Positions 1 through 9,975 of a stretch of 64,000 bases of DNA are shown here, piece by piece. The stretch comes from Flavobacteriales bacterium (lineage in GTDB: Bacteria; Bacteroidota; Bacteroidia; Flavobacteriales; Flavobacteriaceae): contig JABMNH010000014.1 of NCBI GenBank assembly GCA_013205245.1, forward strand, positions 62,001-126,000, read 5' to 3'. Position 1 is the first letter of the stretch. Every line of letters begins with the position of its first letter. Under the pieces are notes generated by a model. That model saw only the letters and a program-made list of their open reading frames with translations. It had not been told where the DNA came from and did not search any database. The position numbers and the translations under genes are program-made.

Positions 1-81
1 GTGGGCGAAAAATTAAAAACCTTTTTTCCTTACCAATCTAACGACACCAACGAATTATCAGACGAAATTTCAAAAGGATAA
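1..81 (+). CDS. C-terminal end of a TPM-domain protein (partial)
   Basis: An open frame enters from the left edge and stops at 79-81; the next gene's ATG follows at once. The 26 visible residues end in FFPYQ and NELSDEISKG. I recognise this tail from the small cytosolic TPM-domain proteins that in Flavobacteriaceae sit between lemA and a ygcG-like gene. The immediate coupling to a YgcG-type TPM protein supports that. The start and most of the domain lie outside the window, so the call rests on tail resemblance and gene order only. Confidence 0.55.
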   Translation: MGEKLKTFFPYQSNDTNELSDEISKG

Positions 82-891
82 ATGATTATATCTCAAAAAT
101 TATTTAAAAAATACGCATTTATTTTAATCGCATTTTTATGTGTTCAGGTAGCATTTGGCCAGTTTACCATACCAAAAAAGCCAGACTTACAAACCAGTGT
201 TTACGATTATGCCAATATATTATCTGCTTCGCAAAAAGCGACTTTAGAAAATAAATTAATAAAATATTCCGATTCTACCTCAACACAAATAGTGATTGCA
301 ACTGTGGCATCCATAAAAGGCGAATCTATTGGTATTTTAACACCCAAATGGGCGCAAGAATGGGGCATTGGTCAAGCCAATGAAGATAATGGCGTTTTTG
401 TTTTATTGGCAGAAAAAGAACATGAAATCTGGATTTCTCCCGGTTATGGTGTAGAATACAAACTCACAGCAGGTATCAATGGGACTATCATAAGAAATAT
501 TATTATTCCAGAATTTAAAAAAGGTGATTATTACGCTGGCTTAGACAAAGGCGCCGATGCTATTTTCGACGTTTTAAATGGCACTTTTAAAAACACACAA
601 AAGCTCAAAAAGAAAAACAAAAAATCTGGCATACTATATAATTTTATTATCATGGTTATTGTTATTGTATTATTTATTGCGCTCTCTAATAAGAACAAAG
701 GTGGTGGTAATGGCAGAAACGGCAGAAATTCTACAGCAGCTAATATTTTAACAGCTATTCTTTTAAGCGGTGCAGGCAGAGGTAACTACGGCGGTGGTTC
801 AAGCGGCGGTAGTTTTGGTGGTGGCCGTGGCTTTGGAGGCGGATTTGGCGGTGGTGGCTTTTCTGGTGGTGGCGCTGGTGGCAGTTGGTAA
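82..891 (+). CDS. YgcG-type TPM-domain membrane protein with Gly-rich tail
   Basis: This is a 269-residue protein. Residues 10-27 form a signal peptide or first membrane segment ending FGQ. A TPM domain (about 35-170) follows, beginning with the typical DYANILS, then a KKKNKK stretch, a membrane helix at about 185-203 (FIIMVIVIVLFIAL) and a glycine-rich tail ending GGGAGGSW. That architecture is the YgcG/TPM_phosphatase family, which has been linked to photosystem repair in plants and has no firm bacterial function. The start ATG abuts the stop of the preceding TPM gene, so the two are probably co-transcribed, usually with lemA upstream. The domain faces the periplasm by topology. Family call sure, biochemical role unknown. 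Confidence 0.85.
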   Translation: MIISQKLFKKYAFILIAFLCVQVAFGQFTIPKKPDLQTSVYDYANILSASQKATLENKLIKYSDSTSTQIVIATVASIKGESIGILTPKWAQEWGIGQANEDNGVFVLLAEKEHEIWISPGYGVEYKLTAGINGTIIRNIIIPEFKKGDYYAGLDKGADAIFDVLNGTFKNTQKLKKKNKKSGILYNFIIMVIVIVLFIALSNKNKGGGNGRNGRNSTAANILTAILLSGAGRGNYGGGSSGGSFGGGRGFGGGFGGGGFSGGGAGGSW

Positions 892-933
892 AGAGAGTTT
901 TCTAGACAAAATTTACAAATTTGGTCTTGCCAA

Positions 934-1371
934 TTATGCAGCTTTCTTAGACTTTCTGTAAAGGAAAGAATTGTACAATTTTCTTTTGGCAAAATTAGAA
1001 CGCTGACCACTATTCACAAATTTGGTAAAAAGGGTTTTATTCACACCAAAATATTCATAGGCGGTACCACAAGCAAAGGTAATTTCTAAGAGCAAACTTT
1101 TGTGTTGGAAGTTTTCGATTTTTGATTCAGAAGTTATGCTAGCGTATTCTTTTAGATTAGAGGCTTTAGTTTCGGGCGCTATGCTTACCAAAAAATGATA
1201 GCCATCAATAATTTTCAAACTTATAATACCTGCCTCATTCTTTTTTTCTTCGTCCTGAAATTTATCTGGATGCCACTCCTTTACCAATCCTCTGTACGTC
1301 GTTTTTAGGTCTTTCAGATTAATGGCGCCTTCTACTTTAAATATTTTTTTGTACTCATTGATACGCTTCAT
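934..1371 (-). CDS. J-domain protein with C-terminal KTSC domain
   Basis: A 145-residue cytosolic protein. Residues 1-60 look like a short J domain with the diagnostic HPD at 34-36 (KEWHPDKF), the motif that stimulates the DnaK ATPase. Residues about 65-140 match the KTSC fold: YEYFGVNKTLFTKF is a recognisable core. J-KTSC fusions are common in Flavobacteriaceae and lack the zinc-finger and client domains of DnaJ, so this is a specialised co-chaperone of unknown client. It is convergent with the TPM gene. A perfect TAnnTTTG motif lies 23 bases upstream of the ATG, so it is probably monocistronic. Confidence 0.8.
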   Translation of the reverse strand: MKRINEYKKIFKVEGAINLKDLKTTYRGLVKEWHPDKFQDEEKKNEAGIISLKIIDGYHFLVSIAPETKASNLKEYASITSESKIENFQHKSLLLEITFACGTAYEYFGVNKTLFTKFVNSGQRSNFAKRKLYNSFLYRKSKKAA

Positions 1372-1393
1372 AGCTAGTCATTCAAATTTCGCG

Positions 1394-1401
1394 CAAATGT
1401 A
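1394..1401 (-). promoter_or_regulatory. Bacteroidota -7 promoter element for the J/KTSC gene
   Basis: On the minus strand this reads TACATTTG, an exact match to TAnnTTTG, about 23 bases before the ATG. I see no convincing -33 TTTG. Confidence 0.55.
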
Positions 1402-1569
1402 TTCATATTATCTGAACTAAAACTTTTATTTTTGAAATTGAGTAGAATTTGTAATATCCAAAAAATGAATAAAAAAATTAACGCTTAATAGTCTGGTTAA
1501 TAGGGCTATTTTTAATGTTTAGCCTTTCGTCTTCACTCAAAACGAAACTCGCAGTAAGGTTTTTCAATA

Positions 1570-4197
1570 TTACAAACTACCCAAACTCTCTTCTATCGTT
1601 TTAATTTTAGCCAAAGCATCTGCTTCTTTTTGACGTTCAATAGCAATAACTTGTTCTGGCGCATTATTCACAAAACGCTCGTTTGACAATTTGCCTTGAA
1701 CCGATTTTAAAAAACCTTTTATATATTTTAATTCATCGGTTAACTTGGCCTTTTCTTCTTCTGAGTTTACAGCATTTTCCACCGGGATAAAATATTCAAC
1801 AGATTGTACTCTAAACGACAAAGCTTTATCTACCTTTTCTAAAACCGTGCTAAAAGTTTCAATATTACCCAACTTTTTAATGACAGACGTAAACGTATCC
1901 GCAGCAGCGTCATTTTTTAAAACAGATATGTTTATGGTTTCTTTAAAGGAAATTTGTTTTTCTTTTCGGATGGAACGAATATTTGTAATCACCTCACTTG
2001 CGAAATCAAATTCTTGCAACAAATTTTCATTATAAACTTCTTGTTTTGGATAGGCTTCTATAATTAAGGCTTCCTCTGGTGTGCGGTCTTTAAATAAATG
2101 CCAAATTTCTTCGGTTAAGAAAGGCATAAAAGGATGTAAAACCTTAAGATTTTCTTCAAAAAATGCGATAACAGCGGCATAGGTTTTAGCATCTATAGGT
2201 TTTTGATATTCGGGTTTAACCATCTCTAAAAACCACGACGAAAAATCATCCCAAATTAATTTATAAATTCGCATTAAAGCTTCACTTAAACGGTATTTGT
2301 CATAAGATTGTTCTGTTTCTTCTAAAGCTTCTTGGAACTTAGCAGTATACCAATCAATCGCCACTTTAGCCGATTCGGGTTGGTCGATAGCATCATCTAC
2401 TTCCCATTGTTTTACCAACCTAAAAGCGTTCCATATTTTGTTTGAGAAATTACGCCCTTGCTGACATAATTCCATATCAAAAGGCAAGTCATTCCCAGCT
2501 GGTGATGTTAAAAGCATACCTACACGCACGCCATCGGCGCCATATTTTTTCATCAATTCTATTGGGTCGGGTGAATTACCCAAAGATTTAGACATTTTTC
2601 GCCCCTGTTTATCACGTACAATTCCGGTGAGATATACATTTTTAAAGGGTTTTTCATCTCTGTATTCATAGCCTGCAATAATCATTCTAGCCACCCAGAA
2701 AAATAAAATTTCGGGCGCAGTAACCAAATCGTTTGTAGGATAATAATAATTTATTTCTTTATTTTCTGGATATCGGATGCCATCAAAAACTGAAATTGGC
2801 CACAACCAAGACGAAAACCATGTGTCTAAAACATCTGATTCTTGACGTAAATCTGAAATTTTTAAAGCTGAATTTCCTGTTTTTTCTTGGGCTAGCGGTA
2901 AAGCTTCTTCAATTGAATTGGCGATAACAAAATCGTTTACACCATCGGCATAAAAATAAGCTGGAATTTGGTGTCCCCACCACAACTGACGCGAGATATT
3001 CCAATCGCGCACATTCTCCATCCAATGGCGGTAGGTGTTTTTAAATTTATCTGGCACCAATTGCACATCATTATCTAAAACAGCATCTAAGGCAGGTTGC
3101 GACAAATCTTTCATTTTAAGAAACCATTGTGCCGATATTTTTGGTTCTATCACAGCGCCTGTTCTTTCAGATGTTCCTACTTTGGTAGCGTAGTCTTCTA
3201 TCTTTACAAGATTATCTAAACTCTCTAATTCTTTAACGATATTTTTTCGAGCTACAAACCTGTCTTGCCCTTCGTAATGCAAACCTTTTGCATTAAGCGT
3301 GGCATCATCATTCAAAATATCAATCACTTCTAAATTATGACGTTCACCGATTTCTTTATCGTTTTGATCGTGCGCAGGTGTTATTTTTAAACAACCTGTC
3401 CCGAATTCGATATCTACATAATCATCTGCGATAATAGGAATACTCCTATTAGCGACAGGAACAATGGCTTTTTTGCCAGCTAGGTGCGCAAAACGTTTGT
3501 CATTTGGATTAACACAAATAGCGGTATCGCCCAAAATAGTTTCGGGGCGTGTTGTGGCAATTGTGATGTAATCTTCTGTGCCTTCAATTAAATATTTTAC
3601 GTAATAGAGTTTCGCATTTTTTTCGATGTGAATAACCTCTTCATCAGACAATGTTGTTTTGGCTTCGGGATCCCAATTCACCATGCGATAACCTCTGTAA
3701 ATCAGTCCTTTTTTATATAAATCAATAAAAACCGAAATAACCGATGCGCTTAAATCGTCATCCATTGTGAATTTAGTACGTTGCCAATCACAAGAAGCAC
3801 CTAATTTTTTAAGTTGCTCTAAAATAATACCACCGTGTTTATGTGTCCATTCCCAGGCATGTTCTAAAAATTCTTCTCTGGTTAAATCCGCTTTAGCGAT
3901 ACCTTCTTCCTTTAATTTAGCCACAACTTTAGCCTCGGTAGCAATAGACGCATGATCTGTACCTGGCACCCAACAAGCGTTAAAACCTTTCATCCGCGCT
4001 CGACGAATCAACACATCTTGAATGGTATTGTTTAACATATGCCCCATGTGCAATACGCCAGTAACGTTTGGCGGAGGTATGACAATGGTATAAGGTTCTC
4101 TATTATCTGGCTCTGAATGAAAATAGTTATGAGCCATCCAATAGGCATACCATTTATCTTCTACGTTTTCTGGATTGTAATGTGTTGGTATTGACAT
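1570..4197 (-). CDS. valS: Valyl-tRNA synthetase
   Basis: 875 residues, the full length for a bacterial ValRS. The class I signature HMGH is at residues 50-53, preceded by PPPNVTG, and KMSKS lies near residue 534. The CP1 editing domain is visible in between ([12 protein letters not shown]). The C-terminal anticodon-binding region ends in a short helical arm rich in Lys/Glu, the usual ValRS coiled coil. It charges tRNA-Val with valine and edits threonyl errors in the cytosol. Its promoter region is shared with the divergent DUF1573 gene. A TACATTTG promoter element sits about 29 bases upstream of the ATG. No anomalies. Confidence 0.98.
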   Translation of the reverse strand: MSIPTHYNPENVEDKWYAYWMAHNYFHSEPDNREPYTIVIPPPNVTGVLHMGHMLNNTIQDVLIRRARMKGFNACWVPGTDHASIATEAKVVAKLKEEGIAKADLTREEFLEHAWEWTHKHGGIILEQLKKLGASCDWQRTKFTMDDDLSASVISVFIDLYKKGLIYRGYRMVNWDPEAKTTLSDEEVIHIEKNAKLYYVKYLIEGTEDYITIATTRPETILGDTAICVNPNDKRFAHLAGKKAIVPVANRSIPIIADDYVDIEFGTGCLKITPAHDQNDKEIGERHNLEVIDILNDDATLNAKGLHYEGQDRFVARKNIVKELESLDNLVKIEDYATKVGTSERTGAVIEPKISAQWFLKMKDLSQPALDAVLDNDVQLVPDKFKNTYRHWMENVRDWNISRQLWWGHQIPAYFYADGVNDFVIANSIEEALPLAQEKTGNSALKISDLRQESDVLDTWFSSWLWPISVFDGIRYPENKEINYYYPTNDLVTAPEILFFWVARMIIAGYEYRDEKPFKNVYLTGIVRDKQGRKMSKSLGNSPDPIELMKKYGADGVRVGMLLTSPAGNDLPFDMELCQQGRNFSNKIWNAFRLVKQWEVDDAIDQPESAKVAIDWYTAKFQEALEETEQSYDKYRLSEALMRIYKLIWDDFSSWFLEMVKPEYQKPIDAKTYAAVIAFFEENLKVLHPFMPFLTEEIWHLFKDRTPEEALIIEAYPKQEVYNENLLQEFDFASEVITNIRSIRKEKQISFKETINISVLKNDAAADTFTSVIKKLGNIETFSTVLEKVDKALSFRVQSVEYFIPVENAVNSEEEKAKLTDELKYIKGFLKSVQGKLSNERFVNNAPEQVIAIERQKEADALAKIKTIEESLGSL

Positions 4198-4225
4198 ACG
4201 ATTTTAATATCTTAAAAATATGTAC

Positions 4226-4233
4226 AAATGTAA
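4226..4233 (-). promoter_or_regulatory. -7 promoter element for valS
   Basis: Minus-strand TACATTTG is an exact TAnnTTTG match, placed about 29 bases upstream of the valS ATG in the divergent valS/DUF1573 gap. Confidence 0.55.
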
Positions 4234-4310
4234 TTATATCCTCGTTAACTTAAAAGGTGCTTTATTAATAATGTTTTTGTTTTATTAAAGTTTAATTGTA
4301 ATTTTATCCT

Positions 4311-4691
4311 ATGAAAAAACTAACTTTTATATGCTTGTTTATAAGTGCACTTGGATTTGCACAAACGGAAACCAAAAACAACTCAGCCTTTAAGTTTGAA
4401 GAAACCACTATAGATTACGGTACTATAAAACAAGGTAGTGATGGCTATAGAACTTTTGTTTTTACAAATATTGGTAACGAACCAATAATTATTAATAAAG
4501 TAACATCAAGTTGTGGCTGTACAATTCCTGAGAAACCTTTAGAACCTATTATGCCTGGTGAAAAAGGAGAAATAAAAGTGCATTACGATACTAATAGGAT
4601 TGGAATTTTTCAAAAAGACATCAGAATATCTTCTAATGTAGATTCTGATAAGATTAAAGTTTCTATAAAAGGTAAAGTTATAGCAGAGTAA
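4311..4691 (+). CDS. Exported DUF1573-domain protein
   Basis: 126 residues with an N-terminal signal peptide (residues 1-18, ending GFAQ). The rest is one DUF1573 domain, an Ig-like/ASH-type beta sandwich. Its hallmark CGCT lies in SSCGCTIPEKP, followed by PGEKGEIKVHYDT. The family is abundant in Bacteroidota and periplasmic or surface-located; its function is not settled. It is transcribed divergently from valS and converges on the aspartyl protease gene with only two bases between the stop codons. The whole family domain fits, so it appears intact. Confidence 0.85.
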   Translation: MKKLTFICLFISALGFAQTETKNNSAFKFEETTIDYGTIKQGSDGYRTFVFTNIGNEPIIINKVTSSCGCTIPEKPLEPIMPGEKGEIKVHYDTNRIGIFQKDIRISSNVDSDKIKVSIKGKVIAE

Positions 4692-4693
4692 AA

Positions 4694-6028
4694 TTAAAAT
4701 ATTTTTTTAAGTTTAAAGTTAAAATGATATCTGGTAAAATTTCTTTCTACCAATAATTTAATTTCTTTACCTTCTTTTTCGTAAAAAAGATGAACCATTT
4801 CTTGAAGGCTGTATGTGTATACAGGTTTTCCGTTTAATTCCATAATAAAATCCCCAACCTTTATACCTGCTAAATCTGCAGGAGAGTCTTTTCTAATATT
4901 GGTTATTTGTACAGATGGTTTAAAGCTAAAAACGTAATTATACTCATATTCAATAGTCACACCGTTATAAGTTTTTGAATTATTATTATTACTATAATTA
5001 TGGAGTTTTTGTTCTTTTACTAGCATTTGCCCACTATAAGCTATCTCAATACCACTCATATTATAATTAAAAGCCTCATTAAAATATTTACTGTTCTTTT
5101 TAAAAGTAATTTTTTTGTTGGGATAATCTATAATTAAATGGAATCGTTTTAATGTTTCGGCGCCTATTGTACCATGCCTGCTGTGATGAAGCATTGAAGT
5201 TGATAATGAAGTTGTATCTGGAAAAGCTACTGTTATATCTTTTAAATGAAATTTACCGAGATTTAGACTAGAAACCCGACTTCGTTTGCCATAAATATTA
5301 CCATTTAAGCCTTGGCCCAAATAGTCTAAAAAATATTTTTGAGGCGCTTTTACATTTTTATCTTTATTTTCAAATAGCCAAAGCGCATCGCTTCCCCCAC
5401 TATCAATCAATAATTTAGTTTTAATGTTAGAAGAGTCCGGCATTATAGTATTCGCAAACAAATATGGCTTTTGATATAAAAAAGACAATGGTAATGTTTC
5501 ACACTTTCTACATTTTTTATATTTATAAACTTTTGGATTGTAAAAAGTTATTCTTTTTGAAGTATAGTTAATCTTTACAATAAAATCTTTAAATAAATCA
5601 CCTCCAATAATGCCATGAATTTCTTCACCCATTCTATTAGACAGGTTAAATCCTTTGCCCAAAATGAGAAATATTTTATGATTTCTATTGAGAATGTTAT
5701 CTCCTACTTGAATAAAATTGTTCGTAGATTTTATAGCATCTACAAAATCGCCATCACCCAAACCCTGAATTTTAATTTTTTCAATATTCTTTAGCTTTAA
5801 GGAATCTTTTATTTTTACATTTAAGATAATGGTGCTAGAAACCCCTGTATCTAACAAAAAAGATAGTTTTTTACCATTTACATAAATTGGAATAATCATT
5901 AAATTATTCACCATTTTAAAAGGCATAGCATAGCTATAACTATTATCTTTAATATAAAAATTAGATTGGGCCATACTTATATGACTCAAAACAAGAAAAA
6001 ATAATAAAACGCAGTGCTTAATTTTCAA
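4694..6028 (-). CDS. Exported retropepsin-like aspartyl protease with PDZ domain
   Basis: 444 residues with a signal peptide (1-20, cleavage near SMAQ). Two retropepsin-like halves are seen. The first has the catalytic triad LLDTG at residues 59-62. The second has LLIDSGGSDALW near residue 210, so one chain carries both aspartates. A PDZ domain occupies about residues 365-440 (SPADLAGIKVGDFIMELNG) and probably binds substrate C-termini. A CxxC (KCRKCE) sits between the halves. Proteins of this layout are common periplasmic proteases of unknown substrate in Flavobacteriia. It stands alone, with its own TATATTTG promoter element upstream. Confidence 0.85.
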   Translation of the reverse strand: MKIKHCVLLFFLVLSHISMAQSNFYIKDNSYSYAMPFKMVNNLMIIPIYVNGKKLSFLLDTGVSSTIILNVKIKDSLKLKNIEKIKIQGLGDGDFVDAIKSTNNFIQVGDNILNRNHKIFLILGKGFNLSNRMGEEIHGIIGGDLFKDFIVKINYTSKRITFYNPKVYKYKKCRKCETLPLSFLYQKPYLFANTIMPDSSNIKTKLLIDSGGSDALWLFENKDKNVKAPQKYFLDYLGQGLNGNIYGKRSRVSSLNLGKFHLKDITVAFPDTTSLSTSMLHHSRHGTIGAETLKRFHLIIDYPNKKITFKKNSKYFNEAFNYNMSGIEIAYSGQMLVKEQKLHNYSNNNNSKTYNGVTIEYEYNYVFSFKPSVQITNIRKDSPADLAGIKVGDFIMELNGKPVYTYSLQEMVHLFYEKEGKEIKLLVERNFTRYHFNFKLKKIF

Positions 6029-6066
6029 ATTATCGATTTATTAGTTTGTATTACACACAAGACAAT

Positions 6067-6074
6067 CAAATATA
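6067..6074 (-). promoter_or_regulatory. -7 promoter element for the aspartyl protease gene
   Basis: Minus-strand TATATTTG matches TAnnTTTG exactly, about 39 bases upstream of the ATG at 6028. Confidence 0.5.
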
Positions 6075-6194
6075 GGCTTTGTTACATCTAAACAAAAATA
6101 ATTAATATAAATTTAACACTTTAAATACTTTTTAATCGTGGGTGTTTTAAAATTATATTTTGCAATTTTGCATAACCAATCTAAGTCATATAAT

Positions 6195-7385
6195 ATGCCA
6201 AAAATATCATTCAAAGGGCTTTCAATGCCAGACTCACCTATCAGAAAACTAGTACCCTATGCCGAAGCTGCAAAAAAAAGGGATGTCAAAGTTTTTCATT
6301 TAAACATTGGTCAGCCCGATATCAAAACGCCACAAGTGGCACTTGATGCTGTTAAAAACAATACAGTAGAAGTTTTAGCTTACAGCCGATCTGAAGGCTC
6401 AGATGCTTATCGCGAAAAGCTTGCTGCATATTATGCGAAAAATAATATCAAGGTAAATGCAGATCAAATTATTGTAACCACGGGTGGTTCTGAAGCTTTA
6501 ATAATTACCATGGGAAGCATTACAGACCCTGGAGACGAAATTATTATTCCAGAGCCTTTTTACGCCAATTATAACGGCTTTTCAACAGCTAATGGTATCA
6601 ACGTAGTGCCTGTTAATTCATCAATTGATAACGGATTTGCCTTACCTCCTATTGAAGCTTTTGAGAAGCTTATCACATCCAAAACAAAGGCTATTTTAAT
6701 TTGTAATCCCGGAAATCCAACGGGCTATTTATATACCAAAGAAGAAATTCAAAAATTAAAAACACTTGTTCTTAAACACGATATTTTTTTAATTGCCGAT
6801 GAAGTTTATCGCGAATTTGTTTATGATGGTTTAGAGTTTCATTCGGTTATGACAGAAACTGGTCTCGACCAACACGCCATTATGATTGATTCCGTTTCTA
6901 AACGTTACAGTATGTGCGGCGCTAGAATTGGCTGTATCGTTTCAAAAAATTCAGCCCTTTTAAATACCGCCTTAAAATTTGCACAAGCCAGATTGAGTCC
7001 GCCAACCTATGCGCAAATAGCGAGCGAGGCCGCTTTAGAAACTACTCAAGATTACTTTGATGCCGTTAAAAAAGAATATGTTGCGCGCAGAAATACTTTA
7101 ATAACAGAATTACGAAATATTAAAGGTGTAAAAGTAAGCACACCAAAAGGCGCTTTTTATTGTGTTGTACAACTGCCTGTAAAAGATGCCGATCATTTTG
7201 CACAGTGGATTTTAGAAGATTTTAATCTTAACAATGAGACTGTTATGGTGGCACCTGCAAGCGGATTTTACTCTACACCTGGCCTTGGTAAAAACCAAGT
7301 ACGTATTGCTTATGTGCTTAAAAAAGAAGATTTAATAAGTGCTGTAAATATTATAAAAGCCGCTTTAGAAGCCTATAATTATTAG
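6195..7385 (+). CDS. Class I/II PLP-dependent aminotransferase (aspartate aminotransferase type)
   Basis: 396 residues from the ATG at 6195. I prefer this start to the in-frame GTG-region start at 6138 because family members begin just before LSMPDSPIRKL. Fold type I transaminase motifs are clear: TTGGSEAL at the PLP phosphate site, CNPGNPTG, DEVYREF, and SVSKRYSMCGARIG with the Schiff-base lysine. It resembles the AspC/aromatic subgroup, moving amino groups between an amino acid and 2-oxoglutarate in the cytosol. Substrate cannot be fixed from sequence. The stop overlaps the murB start by one base (TAGTG), implying translational coupling. Confidence 0.9.
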   Translation: MPKISFKGLSMPDSPIRKLVPYAEAAKKRDVKVFHLNIGQPDIKTPQVALDAVKNNTVEVLAYSRSEGSDAYREKLAAYYAKNNIKVNADQIIVTTGGSEALIITMGSITDPGDEIIIPEPFYANYNGFSTANGINVVPVNSSIDNGFALPPIEAFEKLITSKTKAILICNPGNPTGYLYTKEEIQKLKTLVLKHDIFLIADEVYREFVYDGLEFHSVMTETGLDQHAIMIDSVSKRYSMCGARIGCIVSKNSALLNTALKFAQARLSPPTYAQIASEAALETTQDYFDAVKKEYVARRNTLITELRNIKGVKVSTPKGAFYCVVQLPVKDADHFAQWILEDFNLNNETVMVAPASGFYSTPGLGKNQVRIAYVLKKEDLISAVNIIKAALEAYNY

Positions 7386-8395
7386 TGAAAATATTAAAAA
7401 ATATATCGCTTAAAACCTATAATACTTTTGGTATAGATGTGCTTGCAAAACAATTTGTAGAAGTAAGCACGCTAGACGAATTAACAGAAATTCTAACGCT
7501 TTACCCAGATTTTTTTATACTAGGTGGTGGCAGTAATATGTTGCTTACAAAACCAATTGAAAAATTGGTTGTAAAACTCAATTTAAAAGGGATTGAAGAA
7601 TCACCTTCTACGACAGATGATAACTCGGTTTTTGTATCGGCTTTTGCGGGCGAAAATTGGCATGATTTTGTGTTGTGGTGTCTCAATAAAAACTACGGTG
7701 GTTTAGAAAATTTATCTCTTATTCCTGGTTCTGTTGGTGCCTGCCCTATTCAAAATATTGGCGCATATGGTGTTGAAGTAAAAGATACCATCACTTATGT
7801 AGAAGCCTTAGATTTGAAAACATCAAAAGTGGTTAGTTTTTCAAATGCCAATTGCCAATTTGGGTACCGTGATTCTATTTTTAAAACAAGCTCAAAAGAC
7901 AAATACATCATTTTAAAAGTCACTTTTAGATTAACCACAAAACAACATCAATTAAATTTAGATTATGGGGCGATTAAATCGGAATTAGGAAGTGCTATTA
8001 ATCCAAGTCTATCGCAAATTAGTAAAGCCATTATAAAAATCCGTTCATCAAAATTACCCGATCCTAAAGACATCGGCAACAGCGGAAGTTTTTTTAAAAA
8101 CCCTGTTATTTCCAATCAGCTATTTAAAACTTTGCTTAAAGATTATCCAAATATGCCATCCTATAATATGGGGGGGGGTAAGGTTAAAATTCCCGCAGGT
8201 TGGCTCATTGAACAATGTGGCTTTAAAGGAAAAAGATTTGGCGATGCCGGGGTACATAGTAAACAAGCCCTCGTTTTAGTCAATTATGGTAAAGCAACCG
8301 GTTCAGAAATTTTACAATTAGCCCAGTTAATAGAAAGTACAGTGAAAAACACTTTTAATATTGATCTACAAACTGAGGTTAATATTTTTTCTTAA
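7385..8395 (+). CDS. murB: UDP-N-acetylenolpyruvoylglucosamine reductase
   Basis: 336 residues from a GTG start that overlaps the aminotransferase stop. It reduces enolpyruvyl-UDP-GlcNAc to UDP-MurNAc with NADPH and FAD, the second committed step of peptidoglycan synthesis. FAD-binding motifs are present: FILGGGSNMLL near residue 45 and LSLIPGSVGACPIQNIGAYG at about 110-130. The C-terminal domain has SGSFFKNPV with the catalytic serine and ends with QTEVNIF. This is type I MurB length. A run of nine G residues at 8170-8178 encodes part of MGGGK. Its 3' end overlaps an upstream, less likely start of the following OmpA gene. Confidence 0.96.
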   Translation: MKILKNISLKTYNTFGIDVLAKQFVEVSTLDELTEILTLYPDFFILGGGSNMLLTKPIEKLVVKLNLKGIEESPSTTDDNSVFVSAFAGENWHDFVLWCLNKNYGGLENLSLIPGSVGACPIQNIGAYGVEVKDTITYVEALDLKTSKVVSFSNANCQFGYRDSIFKTSSKDKYIILKVTFRLTTKQHQLNLDYGAIKSELGSAINPSLSQISKAIIKIRSSKLPDPKDIGNSGSFFKNPVISNQLFKTLLKDYPNMPSYNMGGGKVKIPAGWLIEQCGFKGKRFGDAGVHSKQALVLVNYGKATGSEILQLAQLIESTVKNTFNIDLQTEVNIFS

Positions 8396-8435
8396 ATATA
8401 TTTTCTGTTTTTACACAAAACTTAAAAAAAGAGCT

Positions 8436-9866
8436 TTGCAATATATTTTCAATACCAACCTATCAAAACAAATCATAATAATATTATGCTTTATATCAAC
8501 TTATGGCTTTGCTCAAAAAAAACAATATTTTGATTGGCGCGAAAATAAAATTACGATTCCTCTAGGTCCATTGGCTTTCGCAGATAAACTCGTTGATGCT
8601 ACTTTTGGCGACCCTGCTGCTTCAAAATTTTTTACAAAAGAAGAGTATATTATCGGTCAGCCAGACTCTAATATGTATTCATTAGGTTATGGTGCAAGTG
8701 TCACACTCCAATTTACAGACAATGCTTTAATAAATGTAAATGGCCCAGACTTATATATTTTTGAAGTTGGTGGCAGTTTTGAGCCTACACAAGTTGAAAT
8801 ATCAATAAATGGTAAAGATTGAATTAATGTGGGTATTACCAATGAAATTTCTGCAGGTGTAGATATTGATCTATTTGTACATCCTTTTGATAAATTCTAT
8901 TTTGTCCGTTTAACGGATTTAATGACAAATTATAAACCTAACAAACGTTTTGGCGCAGATATAGATGCTGTTGTAGCACTAGGGTCTTTAAAAGGCATGT
9001 TCGAAACCACTGCAGAATATCAAAAACGCTTAAATGACTCATTGAGTTTTGCTACACAAAATCTAAAAGATAAAGCCATTCAAATCATTGCAAACAAAAA
9101 AGCCATTTTAAAATATGTCGATTTTATATACGATGCCGATAAATCTTTGGTAACGCTAAACACACCAAATATTAAAGGTTTAACCTTTTCTTTAAAACGC
9201 GATAAGGCCAAAGAATTTTATAAGAACATTACACAACTTGAAATATTGGATCCCGATTTTACAGTAGATTGTTCTACAGGAAAATTTGTTTTACAAAAAG
9301 CCGCACTTAAAAACATTAAATCAACCATTGCTTATACGGCTCCAGATTATATAAGTAAGCAACCCCTTACCTTAAAAAATACTTTGGCATCTGATACGCA
9401 AATCAAACAAACTAAACCTGAAATCAACAAAAAAGAAGATACCTTAACAACTGTTATAAAAGTTGATAAAAGCGCCGATTTTAACACAAAAAACATCAAA
9501 TCTCAAACGCTTAAAATAGGGCAACGTTTTGCCTTACCAAATTTATATTTTTCGCCAGATTCGTACAGTTTAACCAAAACAGCCAAACGCACATTGTTGC
9601 GATTGCAAAAATTCTTAAAAGAAAATCCTTTAATTAAAATTGAAATTGAAGGACATACCAACACACTTCCACCACATGAATACAGCAATAAACTTTCTAC
9701 AAATCGTGCTAAAAATGTGGCCTCTTTTCTATTTGAAAAAGGCATTCCTAAAAGTCAAATAACATATAAAGGTTATGGCAAAAGACGTCCTATAGACACA
9801 TCTAATAACGAGCAAGCCCGCCTCCAAAATCAGCGTGTTGAAATAAAAGTTATTGCCGTAGAATAA
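8436..9866 (+). pseudogene. OmpA-family outer membrane protein interrupted by an in-frame TGA
   Basis: Two open segments, before and after a TGA at 8820-8822, lie in the same reading frame and form one protein of about 475 residues. The first part has a signal peptide (IIIILCFISTYGFAQ) and a beta-rich domain ending VEISINGKD. The frame continues INVGITNEISAGVDIDL, so a Trp codon TGG read as TGA restores the usual K-D-W-I-N-V-G run. The second part ends in a canonical OmpA_C domain (FSPDSYSL, IEGHTN, NRAKNVASFL, GYGKRRPI) that binds peptidoglycan. The start is uncertain; TTG 8436 is my choice, ATG 8361 lies inside murB. A GTG at 8829 could restart translation, but without a signal peptide. Recent nonsense mutation or a base-call error. 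Confidence 0.75.
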
Positions 9867-9975
9867 AAAAATGGCTTTTTTATGGACAAAATTGCCGTTT
9901 CCTAACATTTATCATACAATTTTAACCTATATATTTTGTAAATTTAAACGCTTTTAACCTTTTAAATTTACACGT

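Noticed and set aside
770-1010. Overlapping open frames across the Gly-rich tail of the YgcG-type gene
   Set aside because: Shadow frames created by the GGN repeats; low complexity and no start signals.
6138-6194. Longer N-terminus for the aminotransferase
   Set aside because: The added 19 residues are hydrophobic and unlike the family start; ATG 6195 gives the normal opening.
8820-8822. TGA read as selenocysteine or as Trp by code change
   Set aside because: No SECIS-like hairpin noticed, position is a Trp context, and TGA ends other genes here such as the NamZ gene.
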